DNA of 8,108 nucleotides from an uncultured Oscillospiraceae bacterium (GTDB lineage: Bacteria; Bacillota; Clostridia; Oscillospirales; Ruminococcaceae), in NCBI GenBank assembly GCA_900556525.1, contig USOZ01000067.1, forward strand, positions 1-8,108, in the 5' to 3' direction. The position numbers were made by a program, and so were the translations under genes. The notes below the pieces were generated by a model that saw only the letters and a list, made by a program, of their open reading frames with translations, was not told where the DNA came from and searched no databases. Shown in pieces: positions 1-5,650 of this stretch (the stretch's first letter is position 1; each line of letters begins with the position of its first letter).

Positions 1-175
1 ATAAAACTCCAATAAAAATGTGAGGAGTGATTCTATGGAACGATTTATCATAAATAAGCATATTATCTACTTCTTCAGCAAATTCTACATCTGAAAAAGC
101 CACAATACCTGCATCCAGTCTGCCCGAAAGTTCAGTACATAAAGAAATTAATTTTAGCGTAGCAAAATCGTACAT
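1..175 (-). CDS. Partial hypothetical protein, N-terminal 58 codons
   Basis: An open frame on the minus strand starts with ATG at 175-173 and stays open to the left edge, giving 58 complete codons without a stop. The start is supported by a purine-rich ribosome binding site (AAAGAGAGG, minus strand, 190-182) six bases upstream. The protein begins MYDFATLKLISLC and continues with an acidic, mixed-charge stretch (DVEFAEEVDNML). It has no signal peptide or membrane segment in the visible part, so it is probably cytoplasmic. I do not recognise the family. It is transcribed divergently from the SSB-like gene at 466, and the 290-base region between them must hold both promoters. The gene is cut by the window edge. 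Confidence 0.6.
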   Translation of the reverse strand, partial: MYDFATLKLISLCTELSGRLDAGIVAFSDVEFAEEVDNMLIYDKSFHRITPHIFIGVL

Positions 176-287
176 AAAAAGCCTCTCTTTCAAAAAAATA
201 AATAAAAATAATAAAAATAAAACATAGAAAAGACTATATTTTCCTTAAGTATACAACTCTGCCGGTTAAAAATAAGTTATACAAGAT

Positions 288-335
288 TTTGAGCAGGCCT
301 GCGTTCCTAACCATCGGACCACAGCCCTGCTCAAA
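288..335. repeat. Large imperfect inverted repeat (hairpin)
   Basis: The arms 288-307 and 316-335 are 20 bases each, with an 8-base loop (308-315). The outer ten base pairs (TTTGAGCAGG with CCTGCTCAAA) are perfect, and the inner ten have seven pairs. Overall 17 of 20 positions are Watson-Crick. On the minus strand one of the three mismatches becomes a G-U wobble, so a minus-strand RNA would fold slightly better. No T-run follows on either strand, so it does not look like a terminator. It sits about 110 bases upstream of the minus-strand start and 130 upstream of the SSB-like gene. Its function is unknown; a structured 5' leader, a protein-binding dyad or a folded single-strand site are all possible. 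Confidence 0.75.
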
Positions 336-344
336 TAATAACAA

Positions 345-387
345 AAGAATAAGAAATCAAGTTCTACAAACCGATTAACTTATTCTT
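345..387. repeat. Small inverted repeat upstream of SSB-like gene
   Basis: AAGAATAAG at 345-353 and CTTATTCTT at 379-387 are perfect 9-bp complements separated by 25 bases. Part of the right arm can also pair with AATAAGTTA at 271-279 (complement TAACTTATT at 376-384). In such AT-rich DNA this is only moderately better than chance. Confidence 0.3.
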
Positions 388-465
388 AACAGCCACTATT
401 TTACAATACAATCAGCGAAAACGCAAACAAAAATTCAAAAGTATTTCAAAAAGGAGAACAAAAAA

Positions 466-993
466 ATGGTTGTACAAAAAATGCCTAATTATGCCGGCGC
501 AATCGGCAACACACCCAAAGGAATTGCTATCTTTCCGAAACTCAGAAAACCGGACGTATACCAGAACGCTGTAATCGGCTATACGCTCAAGCTGAAGCTC
601 AGCGAAGAAGAAATCCAAAAATATCAAGAAAAATTCCAAGCCCTGATCCAGGAAGCCCTTCAGCTGCCCGAATTCAAAGGCAAAAACTTCAGCCGTCCCA
701 TTATTCCTATCACTCAGGAAAAAGATGGCAGCTACGCACTGAAATTCAAATCAAAACATGAATTCAAAGACAAAAACAACCAGGTCCATCAAGTACACAT
801 CGACATCTATGATGCCAAGCTGAACCTTATCGACAACGATGAAGAAATCCCTAACGGAAGCATCGTAAGAGTATCCTATACTCCCCGCGTATTCTGGACC
901 AGCTCCATCGTCTACGGTGTAAAACTCAGCATCAACGCCGTGCAGCTTATCGAAAAAGCCAAAGGACATGGCGGCGGAAAAAGCGCAAAATAA
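466..993 (+). CDS. Phage-type single-stranded DNA-binding protein (T7 gp2.5 / DUF2815-like)
   Basis: This 175-residue protein is probably an OB-fold single-stranded DNA-binding protein of the T7 gp2.5/DUF2815 type, which coats ssDNA during phage or plasmid replication and recombination. The call rests on the recognised pattern of the family: an early segment GIAIFPKLRKPD (about residues 19-30), a strand plus helix with LKLKLSEEEI (about 41-50), a central DGSYALKFK strand, a VDI-type strand followed by IPNGSIVRVSY, and the closing VYGVKLSINAVQLIE. Relatives usually end in an acidic tail that recruits partner proteins. Here the tail is GHGGGKSAK, glycine-rich and basic, so that interaction may be absent. 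AAGGAG at 451-456, nine bases upstream, fixes the start. It is the first gene of the cluster; the peptidase gene follows after 35 bases. It is the only cytoplasmic protein in that run. No other phage gene is visible. The family call comes from memory of the pattern, not from a search. Confidence 0.72.
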   Translation: MVVQKMPNYAGAIGNTPKGIAIFPKLRKPDVYQNAVIGYTLKLKLSEEEIQKYQEKFQALIQEALQLPEFKGKNFSRPIIPITQEKDGSYALKFKSKHEFKDKNNQVHQVHIDIYDAKLNLIDNDEEIPNGSIVRVSYTPRVFWTSSIVYGVKLSINAVQLIEKAKGHGGGKSAK

Positions 994-1079
994 TTTGGAT
1001 ATAGCGAAAGCCGAGAAAGGACAGAATAATGAAAAAGACCCACATTTTAAGAAAAGCAGCGGCACTTTTGCTGGCAGGA
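973..1079 (+). repeat. Leader/signal-peptide repeat, copy A
   Basis: Positions 973-1023 match 4081-4131 at 49 of 51 bases. The repeat covers the last six codons and stop of the SSB-like gene, the intergenic leader with the ribosome binding site (GAGAAAGGACA), and then weaker similarity into the first 17 codons of the peptidase gene (shared L-R-K-x-x-A-L-L-L-A-G). Its core 999-1023 is also found at 3101-3125. Because copy A lies in its natural place at the end of an intact gene, it is the likely source copy. Confidence 0.9.
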
Positions 1080-2273
1080 GCAATGCTGGCGGAAACGGTT
1101 TCGGCGGAAAGAAATAGCAAGATCTCATTGGAGGAATTTGTAACTGATTCAGTTAGAACAAGTTTGGAATTGGAGGAATATCCATATGGAACCTATTCGA
1201 TTTCAAATTTAATCCCAGTGTACAATTTTGAAACGAGCGACTTATGTAACTATAAGACGTTTGTGATGTCTGGGAGTAAGATAGTTGGGGAAATGGATGT
1301 GTGGAAGGATGAAGCTGGTGGGTATATTTCTATATTTTCCGACGAAGTGGATGAAACTATAAATATGTTTACAGATGGCAAACAGTCAATATGTTATGGA
1401 ATATGTGATGGTAAAATGTGGTTGTGTGCTAATTATATGGAATTATATGAGATTGATTTTGGAGAGAACGAAGATAAAAATGAGCAAAGAGGTACAAAAG
1501 AAGACACTGGTTGCAATGACAATTCCGAGACAGCTTTCAATTCATATTCTGCGCAATATGAAAAAAGTAAAACTTTGCTAATGTGTAAGCGAGTAGATTT
1601 GGCATTATTTGAAACGAGCGAATCGGTTGTGTTTAACGAGCAGACTTTGAAAGAGCCAACAACAATAAGTAACGCTTCAAAGGCGTCTATAGCATTGGAT
1701 GTGGTTCATGTAGGAAATGCTTGTGAACCAGGCTCAATAGAGCCGAATTTGTGTTGGGCAGCTTGCGTGGCAATGAAAACGAATTACATATACAGAAATG
1801 CAATCAATTACAGTCCAAAAGATGCAATCGATGTTTATAATTATTTGGTTGATAATAATTTACTTTATGACGGAAGTGTAGATTGTGTGAAAAGTGCATA
1901 TAACGCTTTTGGAATTTCGGTTGGCGGAGGTTATGTTTCTGTCAAAAATTATGGGATTTGGAACACATTAGATGCAGGGCATCCTGTAGATGTATCTTTG
2001 AAAGGAATAACAAGCTCAGGCAGGGAGAGCTATCATCAAGTTTTGATTTACGGAATGAGAAAAGCAACCACAGGATTAGGGTATCTGATCAACTGTCCAA
2101 ACAAAAGGACTTCAAACGGAAAAAAAGTGGTTTCAGTTTCGGGCAAGGTTGATGAATTGATGAATAAATACCTTGAAACTGTACCTTATTTTGATGACTG
2201 GACTTATTCTAATGGAACAACTATTAATTACAATAATGTTCAAAGAATATATTATACCAAAAACACTTTATAA
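1029..2273 (+). CDS. Secreted papain/C39-like cysteine peptidase with N-terminal pro-region
   Basis: The 414-residue product starts with a classic signal peptide (basic MKKTHILRK, then a hydrophobic core, cleavage predicted after VSA at residue 26). Residues about 27-220 form an acidic region rich in short beta-like segments, including a YNFETSD...GGYISIFSDE pattern that recalls peptidase propeptides. Residues about 222-410 fit a papain-like C39/C70 domain: CWAAC with Cys242 as nucleophile, SYHQVLIYGM with His336, and INCPN with Asn355 as the probable third member. The oxyanion-hole Gln normally about six residues before the Cys is not there (Ser236), and the preceding segment carries an extra CEPGSIEP stretch, so activity or specificity may be altered. 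The start is fixed by AAAGGA at 1016-1021. The wall-binding protein gene follows 24 bases later. The gene is more AT-rich than its downstream neighbours. Likely role: processing or degrading extracellular protein; the substrate is unknown. Confidence 0.7.
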   Translation: MKKTHILRKAAALLLAGAMLAETVSAERNSKISLEEFVTDSVRTSLELEEYPYGTYSISNLIPVYNFETSDLCNYKTFVMSGSKIVGEMDVWKDEAGGYISIFSDEVDETINMFTDGKQSICYGICDGKMWLCANYMELYEIDFGENEDKNEQRGTKEDTGCNDNSETAFNSYSAQYEKSKTLLMCKRVDLALFETSESVVFNEQTLKEPTTISNASKASIALDVVHVGNACEPGSIEPNLCWAACVAMKTNYIYRNAINYSPKDAIDVYNYLVDNNLLYDGSVDCVKSAYNAFGISVGGGYVSVKNYGIWNTLDAGHPVDVSLKGITSSGRESYHQVLIYGMRKATTGLGYLINCPNKRTSNGKKVVSVSGKVDELMNKYLETVPYFDDWTYSNGTTINYNNVQRIYYTKNTL

Positions 2274-2297
2274 GATATACAAGGAGATATATAGAAA

Positions 2298-3095
2298 TTG
2301 TTTATGGAAAAATACAAAAAAACAGCAGTTTTGCTTTTGGCGGTTTTCACGTTTTTTCTGAACGCTTTTACCGCAAGTGCCGAAAAATATACCGCTTCGT
2401 ACATTGATAGCCTTTACAGCCTGCCTGCGTATTATTCCCTTTTTGTTCCAATAAAGTTAAATGGTCCCAAAATCGATTTCACCAACAATTTTGCTCAGTG
2501 CATAAACATTGACGGCGAGTTTTACAGTATCGGTTTGGAGCATAGCGAGAGGTGGTCGGACTGGGAGGAGCTAACCGCCGATCTGGGCTCGAACAGCCTG
2601 CCCGTAAACAGCTATGCGGAGCTTCGTGAGCTTGAGGCGTTCGGGGTCGCTGTTAATTCGGCGGACGGGCGAAACCCGTGCTCTTTGTACCGTATTTCCA
2701 AGGACATAATTATCATCGAGGATTACCATTGCAAATATAATCAAAACGGCGAGCTTTATCATTTTGCTTCAAAGGAAAAGTATATTGGGTACAGGATTTG
2801 CCGCCGTGTACCGAAAGAAAAGCTGTATAAAAGCCGTTGGGTCGAGTTGGACGGGGATAAATATTACATAGGCAAGGACGGACTACCCTTGACGAAAAAC
2901 ACGGTCGTGGGCGGCGTAAGATATGTTTTTGACGCGGACGGGCATTTCCAAGGCAAATACACAGGCTGGACGAAAAATTCAAAAGGTCTGCGTTACTGGA
3001 AAGACGGCGTATTGCAGAAAAACACAGAAGTGACGACCGAAAGCGGGAAAACGTACACGATTGATAAGAACGGATATGCGAAAGTAAAAAAGTGA
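2298..3095 (+). CDS. Secreted protein with C-terminal cell-wall-binding repeats
   Basis: The product has a signal peptide (EKYKKTAVLLLAVFTFF core, cleavage near TASA, about residue 28), an unrecognised middle domain of about 150 residues (roughly 30-180), and a C-terminal block from Trp181 to the end. That block is built of about 20-residue aromatic/glycine units (W-x-E-L-D-G-D-K-Y-Y-I-G-K-D-G, GWTKNSKGLRYWKDGVLQ, GKTYTIDKNGYAKV). These are typical of choline/glucan-binding-like wall-anchoring repeats. It probably sits on the cell surface. Start choice is uncertain: AAGGAG at 2281-2286 is 11 bases from TTG at 2298 and 17 bases from ATG at 2304, so TTG (265 residues) is given, but the 263-residue ATG form is possible. 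Its last 47 codons are nearly identical to those of the next gene. I do not recognise the middle domain. Confidence 0.75.
   Translation: MFMEKYKKTAVLLLAVFTFFLNAFTASAEKYTASYIDSLYSLPAYYSLFVPIKLNGPKIDFTNNFAQCINIDGEFYSIGLEHSERWSDWEELTADLGSNSLPVNSYAELRELEAFGVAVNSADGRNPCSLYRISKDIIIIEDYHCKYNQNGELYHFASKEKYIGYRICRRVPKEKLYKSRWVELDGDKYYIGKDGLPLTKNTVVGGVRYVFDADGHFQGKYTGWTKNSKGLRYWKDGVLQKNTEVTTESGKTYTIDKNGYAKVKK
2952..3092 (+). repeat. Wall-binding repeat segment, copy 1
   Basis: This in-frame 141-base segment (47 codons ending KVKK) matches 3808-3948 at 133 of 141 bases. The first 51 bases are identical. Seven of the eight differences are silent and one changes Thr to Met. Here the segment is followed at once by the stop TGA. 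Confidence 0.95.
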
Positions 3096-3100
3096 TATAA

Positions 3101-3125
3101 ATATGACGAAAGCCAAGAAAGGACA
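3101..3125 (+). repeat. Leader repeat, copy C (core only)
   Basis: The 25 bases ATATGACGAAAGCCA...GGACA differ from 4107-4131 at two positions and from the same core at 999-1023 at three. It lies just before the start of the next secreted gene and carries its ribosome binding site. Unlike copies A and B it begins directly after the stop of the upstream gene, without the SSB-derived part. Confidence 0.85.
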
Positions 3126-3129
3126 AACC

Positions 3130-4065
3130 ATGCACAAAAAAATATTAAGCGCCTTATTAAGCGCAGCTATGCTTTGCAGTTATATATCAAACACCGCAGC
3201 GGCAAGCACAGACAGTCCAAAAGATATATACATAGATGATTATACACAACTAACGAGTGAAACAGCAGATGAGTTTTTTGCTCTTTGCAAAAGCCATGCG
3301 TCGTATGAAGAAATATGCAGGTATATGCGTGAAAATATGGTTGAGGATACCGGAGGAGGTGGATGGTGCTTACTGCCTCACGAAGCCGTAGACTGTTTCA
3401 TAAACGAAAGAATTGGTCTTATAAAGGTTGATTACACGGTATATGACCATACGCAGTATAGCTTTCTCGAAGATGAACCGTGGGATGGTAGCTTCTTTTT
3501 TGATATATATACTGATAAGTACAGATATATTAGGAAAAGATATCATCTTGACGAGAGAACGGTGTATTCGGTGAGCGAAGTTTTGTCAGATATTAACTTA
3601 AATGGCGATGAGAAAGTAGTCTGGATCACTTTAGAAGATACGGGTTTTTTCAGCGAAATTGACAGCGTCGAATTTTACGACTGCGCCAAAGGTTGGAACA
3701 CCATAGACGGCGAGAAATACTACGTTAAATCTGATGGCACCCCTGCAACAAGCTCCTGCACGATAAACGGAATCCGCTACAAATTCGGCAAAAACGGCGT
3801 TTGCGGCGGCAAATACACAGGCTGGACGAAAAATTCAAAAGGTCTGCGTTACTGGAAGGACGGTGTGCTGCAGAAAAACACAGAAGTGACGACCGAAAGC
3901 GGGAAAACGTACATGATTGATAAGAACGGGTATGCGAAGGTGAAAAAGTCGCAAAATAAGGCTAATTGTTATGTCAAAAATGTGCAAACTGCCGAAATTT
4001 TACCAAAAACCAAAACTTTTTCAAAAAACGGTTCCCAAAATCGCCCTCAAATTTGTTATTTATAG
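3130..4065 (+). CDS. Secreted wall-binding-repeat protein with C-terminal run-on extension
   Basis: I start this gene at ATG 3130, not at the in-frame ATG 3103. The shared leader with its AAAGGA site ends just before 3130, and the protein then opens with a proper signal peptide (MHKKILSALLSAAML, cleavage near TAAA, about residue 25). That gives 311 residues. Residues about 26-188 form an unrecognised acidic domain with many aromatic residues. Residues 189-273 are wall-binding repeats (W-N-T-I-D-G-E-K-Y-Y, then the segment shared with the upstream gene, ending KVKK). Residues 274-311 are a 38-residue tail, basic and of low hydrophobicity, with no counterpart in the upstream paralogue, which stops after KVKK. 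The tail looks like run-on translation after loss of the ancestral stop. Function unknown; probably surface-attached like its neighbour. Confidence 0.75.
   Translation: MHKKILSALLSAAMLCSYISNTAAASTDSPKDIYIDDYTQLTSETADEFFALCKSHASYEEICRYMRENMVEDTGGGGWCLLPHEAVDCFINERIGLIKVDYTVYDHTQYSFLEDEPWDGSFFFDIYTDKYRYIRKRYHLDERTVYSVSEVLSDINLNGDEKVVWITLEDTGFFSEIDSVEFYDCAKGWNTIDGEKYYVKSDGTPATSSCTINGIRYKFGKNGVCGGKYTGWTKNSKGLRYWKDGVLQKNTEVTTESGKTYMIDKNGYAKVKKSQNKANCYVKNVQTAEILPKTKTFSKNGSQNRPQICYL
3808..3948 (+). repeat. Wall-binding repeat segment, copy 2
   Basis: This is the partner of the segment at 2952-3092, in the same codon phase. The two copies diverge abruptly on the 5' side (before GGCAAATAC) and at the 3' edge, where this copy continues TCGCAAAATAA instead of the TGA stop. 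Sharp edges with near identity inside suggest recent duplication or gene conversion. Confidence 0.95.
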
Positions 4066-4080
4066 TAGAGGATATGCCTC

Positions 4081-4184
4081 GGCGGAAAAACCGCAAAATA
4101 ATTTGGATATGGCGAAAGCCGAGAAAGGACAAAACTATGAAAAACAAACTTTTAAGAAAAATCACGGCACTTTTGCTCGCGGGA
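4081..4184 (+). repeat. Leader/signal-peptide repeat, copy B with SSB 3'-end remnant
   Basis: Positions 4081-4131 match 973-1023 at 49 of 51 bases, and the match weakly continues through the signal-peptide codons to 4184. Read in the phase of the SSB-like gene, the first 21 bases give G-G-K-T-A-K-stop, against G-G-K-S-A-K-stop at the real SSB 3' end. The copy therefore carries a fragment of a gene that is not present here. Slightly upstream, AGGATATG (4069-4076) resembles AGGACATG (963-970), so the homology may reach a little further. This explains the non-coding stretch 4066-4136. Confidence 0.9.
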
Positions 4185-4805
4185 GTGACAACAATACTTA
4201 TGTCAACTCAGATTTGTGCGGACTACTATATTGGATATGTAGATATTCATGGAGATCCGTCGTTAAGTGAATATAAAACACTATCACCTAGAGGTCCAAG
4301 TGATGTAGCAAAATACTATCCAACAGGTTCATATTATTCAATGAACCATCGCGAATGTCAATGTCATAGCAGTTCACACACCCCCTCAGAGACTTGTAAC
4401 TGCGGAAGATATTATTATTATAAAAATGGATACGACAACAGTTCTGGCGTAGGTGTTTCGTTTCAATGTGCGGCTTTTGCGAAATTCTGCTATAATGAAT
4501 ACAACGGATATGATGTTCCTCACCATACGGATAAGAGAACATTTGTAAAGCTTACAACAGCAACGCTTTATAGTAAGCTTAACGAGTTTGGTGAAGCTTC
4601 TTATGTAAGAGGAAAACTGTCTTCAGGAGTAATGCACAGTATTTTTATTGTATCTTATACTTCTTCAACTGTTACCATATGGCATTCCAATTATGGTGGA
4701 AATTGTATAGTTAAAAACGAAACCGTCAGCTATTCGGAGTTCATTAAACGCATGGAATCGGTTGACTGGTACTACACATCAGACGGAGATTATCATGACC
4801 TTTAA
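4137..4805 (+). CDS. Secreted CHAP/NlpC-P60-like cysteine amidase or peptidase with CxC...CxC motif
   Basis: I start at ATG 4137 (222 residues), after the shared leader with AAAGGA at 4125-4130. The longer in-frame start at 3966 would translate the leader repeat. The signal peptide is MKNKLLRKITALLLAG with cleavage near ICA (residue 28). The mature part has a YYPTGSYYSMN segment, a Cys/His cluster (His71, Cys74, Cys76, His77, His81, Cys87, Cys89), then a CHAP-like core. In that core SFQCAAFAKFC holds the presumed nucleophile Cys111, MHSIFIVSY the presumed base His167, and TIWHSNY with Asn185 is a candidate third residue. The family architecture suggests cleavage of peptidoglycan peptides or of a protein substrate outside the cell; which one cannot be told from sequence alone. 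The last 11 bases overlap the next gene, implying translational coupling. Confidence 0.68.
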   Translation: MKNKLLRKITALLLAGVTTILMSTQICADYYIGYVDIHGDPSLSEYKTLSPRGPSDVAKYYPTGSYYSMNHRECQCHSSSHTPSETCNCGRYYYYKNGYDNSSGVGVSFQCAAFAKFCYNEYNGYDVPHHTDKRTFVKLTTATLYSKLNEFGEASYVRGKLSSGVMHSIFIVSYTSSTVTIWHSNYGGNCIVKNETVSYSEFIKRMESVDWYYTSDGDYHDL

Positions 4806-5574
4806 ATTTTTTAAAAAGCTTACACTGTTTGTCATCTTTTCGCTTCTGCTGTGCGGCTGCGCGGAGAAAAGAGCCTACGAGGACCGCTGTTTTATCGGTG
4901 TATGCGGAGAGAAACTTTCCTTGTATTCCGACAACGCGGAGGTTGACGCGGACAGCCTGAACCGCCCTTATGTATGCGGATTCAATGACTACGTTTACAT
5001 GAAGATAAGCGACGGAAAAACCTACGACACGATAAACGATCCTGAGCTGTATTCCGAGGAGAAGGCGTTTGAAGGCGAACTGCTGTCGGAAAGCTATGAG
5101 GGCGAATACAATATTCTTCGCGTCGGGGAGAAAACGGGCGCGCTTACTTTAAGAGAAGCATGGGTAAGATACAACGTTTTTTCAGAGGGCGATGAATTTT
5201 TCGACGGGGCGTATGCGTTATTCGACGGGGAGGTTACACTTAAAGGCTATATAATGCTCAGCGACTTTTTAGCCGTAGGTGTGACCGATGAAATCGCAAT
5301 TTCGTTCATGCCCGCCGACGGAGAATGGAACGGGCTTCCGGTTCTATATATGAGACCCACCGACTCCTTGACCGATTCTGTCGGCTTTGTGATTGAAGGG
5401 CGCGCACCGCGCTTTGCTCTGGGGCTGACCACAGATTATGATATGGATTTGTCTATGATTCCGACAGACGGAAGAGCGGCTTTTGTCGAAGTTACTCTAA
5501 AAGAAATCGATCTTTGTTCGGGAGAGTATGCACAGTACAACACCGCCGAGATAGTTTCGATAAAGGCTAGGTAA
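4795..5574 (+). CDS. Lipoprotein of unknown function
   Basis: ATG 4795 is chosen over the upstream in-frame ATG 4762. GGAG at 4785-4788 lies six bases before 4795, and the protein then starts with a lipoprotein signal (MTFKFFKKLTLFVIF, lipobox L-C-G-C, lipidated Cys22). The 259-residue product should be anchored to the outer face of the membrane. The mature part is acidic, with many short beta-strand-like segments and a notable LKGYIMLSDFLAV...EWNGLPVLY stretch around residues 145-190. It contains no catalytic motif I recognise. It overlaps the upstream CHAP-like gene by 11 bases, so the two are probably translated together and may work as a pair, for example as an inhibitor or membrane partner of the enzyme. 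That pairing is inference from position only. Base composition is clearly less AT-rich than at 1100-2270. Confidence 0.72.
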   Translation: MTFKFFKKLTLFVIFSLLLCGCAEKRAYEDRCFIGVCGEKLSLYSDNAEVDADSLNRPYVCGFNDYVYMKISDGKTYDTINDPELYSEEKAFEGELLSESYEGEYNILRVGEKTGALTLREAWVRYNVFSEGDEFFDGAYALFDGEVTLKGYIMLSDFLAVGVTDEIAISFMPADGEWNGLPVLYMRPTDSLTDSVGFVIEGRAPRFALGLTTDYDMDLSMIPTDGRAAFVEVTLKEIDLCSGEYAQYNTAEIVSIKAR

Positions 5575-5599
5575 GTGCTGAATAAATCGCGGCAGAAAA
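5567..5599 (+). repeat. Short direct repeat, copy 1 (after lipoprotein gene)
   Basis: This stretch matches 6435-6467 at 29 of 33 bases; the last 22 bases (CTGAATAAATCG...CAGAAAA) are identical. Copy 1 overlaps the stop codon of the lipoprotein gene. It is followed by a 6-bp dyad (5598-5603 with 5617-5622) without a T-run, so there is no terminator here. Confidence 0.85.
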
Positions 5600-5650
5600 G
5601 GCATTAGCTGTGGTGTTGCCTTAAGTGTCAGATAGAAAGGATACAATGAT

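Larger units (their letters stand above)
176..465. other. Divergent AT-rich intergenic region
   Basis: No gene is visible here. The part next to the minus-strand gene (190-225) is a low-complexity A/T tract. The middle holds a 20-base-arm imperfect hairpin (288-335). The right part holds a second small dyad (345-387). Possible -10 hexamers for the gene at 466 are TACAAT at 402-407 and 407-412 and TATTTT at 397-402. The candidate -35 elements (TTAACT 375-380, TTAACA 386-391) are weak or poorly spaced, so no promoter is called firmly. Confidence 0.6.

Noticed and set aside
303..320. Possible integron attC-type site in the hairpin
   Set aside because: The core boxes do not fit the RYYYAAC/GTTRRRY pattern and no integrase is visible.
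291..332. Possible tRNA or tRNA fragment on the minus strand (GATGGTTAGGAAC resembles a D-loop)
   Set aside because: No anticodon or T arm follows, and the stretch is explained by one long hairpin.
412..1128. Minus-strand open frames opposite the SSB-like gene and peptidase start
   Set aside because: They are antisense to well-supported genes and have no ribosome binding site or recognisable product.
1227..1621. 14-base direct repeat TTTGAAACGAGCGA (1227-1240 and 1608-1621), in frame as FETS
   Set aside because: The flanking residues are not alike, so it does not show a repeated domain.
3103..3129. Upstream ATG giving a nine-residue longer start for the second wall-binding protein
   Set aside because: It would translate the shared leader and put charged residues before the signal peptide; the ribosome binding site is placed for ATG 3130.
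3589..3625. Dockerin-like calcium loop DINLNGDEKV in the second wall-binding protein
   Set aside because: Only one loop is present, without the second copy or the following helix typical of dockerins.
3966..4136. Long N-terminal extension of the CHAP-like protein
   Set aside because: It overlaps the end of the upstream gene and translates the leader repeat, whose ribosome binding site serves ATG 4137, directly before a typical signal peptide.
4762..4794. Upstream ATG of the lipoprotein gene
   Set aside because: The lipoprotein signal and a well-spaced GGAG both indicate ATG 4795; the extra residues would spoil the signal sequence.
5598..5622. Possible terminator after the lipoprotein gene (AAGGCA/TGCCTT)
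   Set aside because: The stem has only six pairs with a 13-base loop and no T-run follows.
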